A stretch of 64,000 nucleotides of DNA, taken from JAJFFW01 sp038531315 (lineage in GTDB: Bacteria; Pseudomonadota; Alphaproteobacteria; Caulobacterales; Parvularculaceae). A program made the translations under genes and the position numbers. This document shows positions 61,739-64,000 of this stretch, piece by piece (positions within the stretch are counted from its first letter, which is position 1; the number at the start of each line of letters is the position of its first letter). The stretch spans positions 8,717-72,716 of the forward strand of contig JBCBBT010000008.1 in assembly GCA_038531315.1 (NCBI GenBank). The letters run 5' to 3'. The notes beneath the pieces were generated by a model. It was not told where the DNA came from, did no database searches, and saw only the letters and a program-made list of their open reading frames with translations.

Positions 61739-62169
61739 TGGCAGAGGCCGGCTATTCCGGAACGCCGCTGCTGAAAAAGCTCGGGATCAAGGCCGGGATG
61801 CGCGGGCTTCTTGCCGGCGTACCGGCGACGATCGGGCCGCTGATCGACTTTGACGGCTGGTCGACCGTCAAAAAAGTCAAAACCCGGCGCGGGATTGGCG
61901 GCGGGCCTTATGATTACATCCACTATTTTACAAAAGATCTCGGCGCATTTAAGCAAAGCCTTGCGCCGCTCCGTCAAGCGCTTGAACAAAACGGGATGAT
62001 CTGGATTTCCTGGCCCAAAAAATCGTCGGGCGTCCCCGCGACGCTTAGCGAAACCGATGTTCGCCGCGGCGCGCTCGCATCCGGGCTGGTGGATGTGAAG
62101 GTCTGCGCTGTTGATGAAATCTGGTCCGGCCTGAAACTTGTGATCCCGGTAAAGGACCGGCGGGCATGA
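61738..62169 (+). CDS. DUF3052-like protein
   Basis: The protein has 143 residues from GTG at 61738, sharing one base with the previous stop. GYSGTPLLKKLGIKAG, YDYIHYFTKDL, LEQNGMIWISWPKKSSG and the SETDVRRGALASGLVDVKV pattern match the DUF3052 family of small cytosolic proteins of unknown function. It overlaps the thioesterase gene by 4 bp, so it is part of the catabolic operon. Confidence 0.88.
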   Translation: MAEAGYSGTPLLKKLGIKAGMRGLLAGVPATIGPLIDFDGWSTVKKVKTRRGIGGGPYDYIHYFTKDLGAFKQSLAPLRQALEQNGMIWISWPKKSSGVPATLSETDVRRGALASGLVDVKVCAVDEIWSGLKLVIPVKDRRA

Positions 62170-62606
62170 CCAAAGGCGCTACCCGTTCCGCATACCGATA
62201 TTTTGCGCCAATCCAGACGCGCTGGGCCGACAATGATATCTATGGCCACGTCAATAATGTCGTCTATTACAGCTATTTCGACACGATCGTGAACGGCTTT
62301 CTCGTTGCTGAAGGCGTCATTGATCCCCATGACGGCGATATTATCGGCCTCGTCGTCGAAACGCAGTGCCGTTATTTTGCGCCGCTGGCGTTCCCGCAGG
62401 CCCTTGAAGGGGGATTGCGGGTTGCGCATATCGGGATGTCGTCGGTGCGCTATGAAATCGGCGTCTTCGCCGTTGGCGAGACGGCGCCCGCCGCCGAAGG
62501 GCATTTCGTCCATGTCTATGTGGACAGCCGGACCCGGCGCCCGACGCCGCTGCCGCAGGCGTTTCGCGACGCGCTGGCGCCGCTTGCGGCCGACACCGGC
62601 CGATGA
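62166..62606 (+). CDS. acyl-CoA thioesterase (4-hydroxybenzoyl-CoA thioesterase-like)
   Basis: The protein has 146 residues with a hot-dog fold. The catalytic Asp region reads TRWADNDIYGHVNNVVYYSY, the YbgC/4HBT signature. It hydrolyses short- or branched-chain acyl-CoA esters in the cytosol. It overlaps DUF3052 by 4 bp and lies 70 bp before HMG-CoA lyase, fitting a CoA-thioester degradation set. Confidence 0.92.
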   Translation: MTKGATRSAYRYFAPIQTRWADNDIYGHVNNVVYYSYFDTIVNGFLVAEGVIDPHDGDIIGLVVETQCRYFAPLAFPQALEGGLRVAHIGMSSVRYEIGVFAVGETAPAAEGHFVHVYVDSRTRRPTPLPQAFRDALAPLAADTGR

Positions 62607-62676
62607 ACAGATATGGCGGCGCGCAAAATCGACCGGACAATACTGGGCGGCGCGTGGACGCCCCATGGGACCTGAA

Positions 62677-63564
62677 ATGAACGATAAAATCACCCTTGTC
62701 GAAGTCGGCCCCCGCGACGGGCTTCAGAACGAAAGCCGGGTTGTCGATCTCGCAACAAAAATTTCGCTCGTTGAAAGACTGGCGGAGGCCGGATTTTCAT
62801 CCGTGGAAGCGGGCGCATTCGTCTCGCCAAAATGGGTGCCGCAAATGGCGTCGAGCGACGACGTCCTCACGGGGATCAGTCGCAAAAAGGGCGTCGCCTA
62901 TCCCGTTCTGACGCCCAACATGAAGGGTTACGAAAATGCGCGCCGCGCCGGCGCCGACATGGTCGCCGTTTTCGCAGCGGCGTCGGAAACTTTCAGTCAA
63001 AAGAATATCAACGCTAGTATTTCTGAAAGCCTCGACCGGTTTGCGCCGGTGCTTGAACAGGCGAAAGCGGACGGCGTCGCGGTGCGCGGTTATGTTTCCT
63101 GCGTCCTTGGCTGTCCCTATGAGGGACCGGTTTCGGTTGGCGCGGTCGTCGCCGTCGCAACGGCGCTTCACGAAATGGGGTGTTATGAAATTTCACTCGG
63201 CGACACGATCGGCGTCGGTGCGCCGCGCGAGACGACGGCGCTCGTCCGGGCGCTGAAGGACGCCTTGCCCGTCGAAGCGCTCGCCGGGCATTTCCACGAC
63301 ACCTATGGCCAGGCGCTCGCCAATATCTGGGCCGCCATCGATGAGGGCGTCAGAGTTTTTGACAGCGCCGTTTCCGGACTTGGCGGGTGCCCCTACGCGA
63401 AGGGTGCGTCGGGCAATGTCGCCTCGGAGGATGTGGTTTACTCGCTGCACCGCTCGGGGCTCGCCACCGGCGTCGATCTCGACAGTCTTGTTGAAACAAG
63501 CCTCTGGGTGTCGCAAATACTTGGCCGCGACCCGCAATCTAAAGTGACGCACGCGCGGTCCTGA
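62677..63564 (+). CDS. hydroxymethylglutaryl-CoA lyase
   Basis: The ATG at 62677 gives 295 residues, normal for the family; an ATG at 62665 is a possible alternative, and the longer frame is a shadow. EVGPRDGLQNE holds the catalytic Arg and metal-binding Asp, LAGHFHDTYGQALAN the metal-binding His pair and GLGGCPYAKGASGNVASEDV the active-site Cys loop. It splits HMG-CoA into acetoacetate and acetyl-CoA at the end of leucine breakdown. The other leucine-pathway genes are not in the window, so it may serve a related short-chain acid. Confidence 0.95.
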   Translation: MNDKITLVEVGPRDGLQNESRVVDLATKISLVERLAEAGFSSVEAGAFVSPKWVPQMASSDDVLTGISRKKGVAYPVLTPNMKGYENARRAGADMVAVFAAASETFSQKNINASISESLDRFAPVLEQAKADGVAVRGYVSCVLGCPYEGPVSVGAVVAVATALHEMGCYEISLGDTIGVGAPRETTALVRALKDALPVEALAGHFHDTYGQALANIWAAIDEGVRVFDSAVSGLGGCPYAKGASGNVASEDVVYSLHRSGLATGVDLDSLVETSLWVSQILGRDPQSKVTHARS

Positions 63565-63597
63565 AACAGCGGCCCCAGATTGGCTGATCAGTGCAGC

Positions 63598-64000
63598 TTA
63601 ATTCAGCCTTGCGTTAATCCGCGCCCAAGTGTTTTGGACATTCGACATCACCGACCAGTAGGCGCTGTCCGCACTTTCGTACGCCGCGCGCGCAGAATTC
63701 GATTCATTGACGGTTTCAACATACCGTTCGCGGTGGACACGCGCGCTCTCGGCCGCCCCTTGCATGCCGCTCAAGGCGTAGCTCGCCTCATTATAAAAAC
63801 TAAGATCTTCGGTTGCTTTGAACTGCGCCATGTTCTCGCTGTAATCACGCGAGAACGCCTCGAAGTTGGCGAGCGCGCTCTTTTCTTGCGCACCGTAATA
63901 GTTGGTCACGCGCCAATGTTGCTGATAATAGGCTGTACGGACGATTTCGCGCTGAACGCTCGCGGTACCGCTATTGAGGTCGGAGCCGTAAAAACCGTCA
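63598..64000 (-). CDS. C-terminal part of an unknown protein (cut by the window edge)
   Basis: The frame ends with TAA at 63598-63600 and stays open to the right edge. The visible 133 residues are polar and helix-prone, with many Ala, Ser, Glu, Asn and Tyr (for example NYYGAQEKSALANFEAF and RVHRERYVETVNESNSARAA). A GTG at 63909 is in frame, but the sequence upstream of it (IVRTAYYQQHWR) reads as continuous protein, so the start lies outside. No family is recognised. It looks like a coiled or helical tail. Confidence 0.6.
   Translation of the reverse strand, partial: DGFYGSDLNSGTASVQREIVRTAYYQQHWRVTNYYGAQEKSALANFEAFSRDYSENMAQFKATEDLSFYNEASYALSGMQGAAESARVHRERYVETVNESNSARAAYESADSAYWSVMSNVQNTWARINARLN

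Noticed and set aside
1..64000. Prophage, plasmid or integrative element
   Set aside because: No integrase, transposase, phage structural genes, att-like repeats or shift in base composition were seen; the content is housekeeping throughout.

Overview
The window is GC-rich, gene-dense chromosomal DNA with about 65 protein genes, no tRNA or rRNA gene that I could find, no CRISPR array, and no transposase or integrase. Gene content points to an aerobic, Gram-negative alphaproteobacterium. The evidence is an aa3 cytochrome oxidase cluster with a CoxF-like small protein, DUF983 and SURF1; the order pmbA - DUF4170 - DUF374 acyltransferase - waaA - lpxK near DUF2093 - xseA - purD; and families DUF1287, DUF2306 and DUF3429. 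A marine, prosthecate-type lineage (Hyphomonadaceae or Parvularculaceae-like) is my guess; the sequence does not prove it.

Layout. 1-1000: end of a dTDP-rhamnose locus (rfbB tail, rfbD). 1013-7000 (minus): a nitrilase gene broken by one amber codon, a serine hydrolase fused to a thioredoxin domain, a 656-residue exported unknown, and a saccharopine-dehydrogenase-like protein. 7075-11273: a two-gene ABC exporter of the YbbA/YbbP type, divergent from a lipoprotein TesA esterase. 11372-15862: a secreted small protein, then a four-gene envelope operon (MotA/TolQ-like channel, OmpA-like partner, exported unknown, LytM/M23 peptidase). The space upstream carries four TGTCAT-type repeats at exact 11-bp spacing, the layout of a double Pho box. 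15866-24077 (minus): the aa3 oxidase genes ctaC, ctaD, an unknown membrane protein, ctaB, a CoxF-like gene, ctaG, ctaE, DUF983, SURF1 and DUF2306.

24350-36247: housekeeping and regulatory genes, including tldD, a Crp-type regulator with a matching operator in its own promoter, a CHRD protein with a PEP-CTERM-like tail, gluQ, yccF, two CPBP proteases, an AraC regulator, ubiD, a glutamine amidotransferase and a GST. 36355-44860: pmbA (TldE, partner of TldD), DUF4170, a tyrosine-phosphatase-like protein, an MsbA-like exporter and the lipid A/Kdo genes DUF374, waaA, lpxK and an LpxL-like acyltransferase. 44861-46163 (minus): bfd, bfr and a Kazal-domain lipoprotein, with iron-box-like sequences before bfd and bfr. 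46419-53263: an M23 lipoprotein, DUF2093, xseA, DUF1428, a TonB-like Glu-Pro-repeat membrane protein and purD. 53260-63564: small-molecule metabolism, with an alpha/beta hydrolase and APH-like phosphotransferase pair, a membrane protein, a bile-acid symporter-family transporter overlapping a D-aminoacylase-like amidohydrolase, an iron alcohol dehydrogenase, DUF3052, a thioesterase and HMG-CoA lyase. The right edge cuts an unknown minus-strand gene.

A recurring feature is short tandem duplication (13-20 bp units, 2-4 copies) at seven noncoding or gene-end sites, four of them overlapping the stop codon of the adjacent gene.
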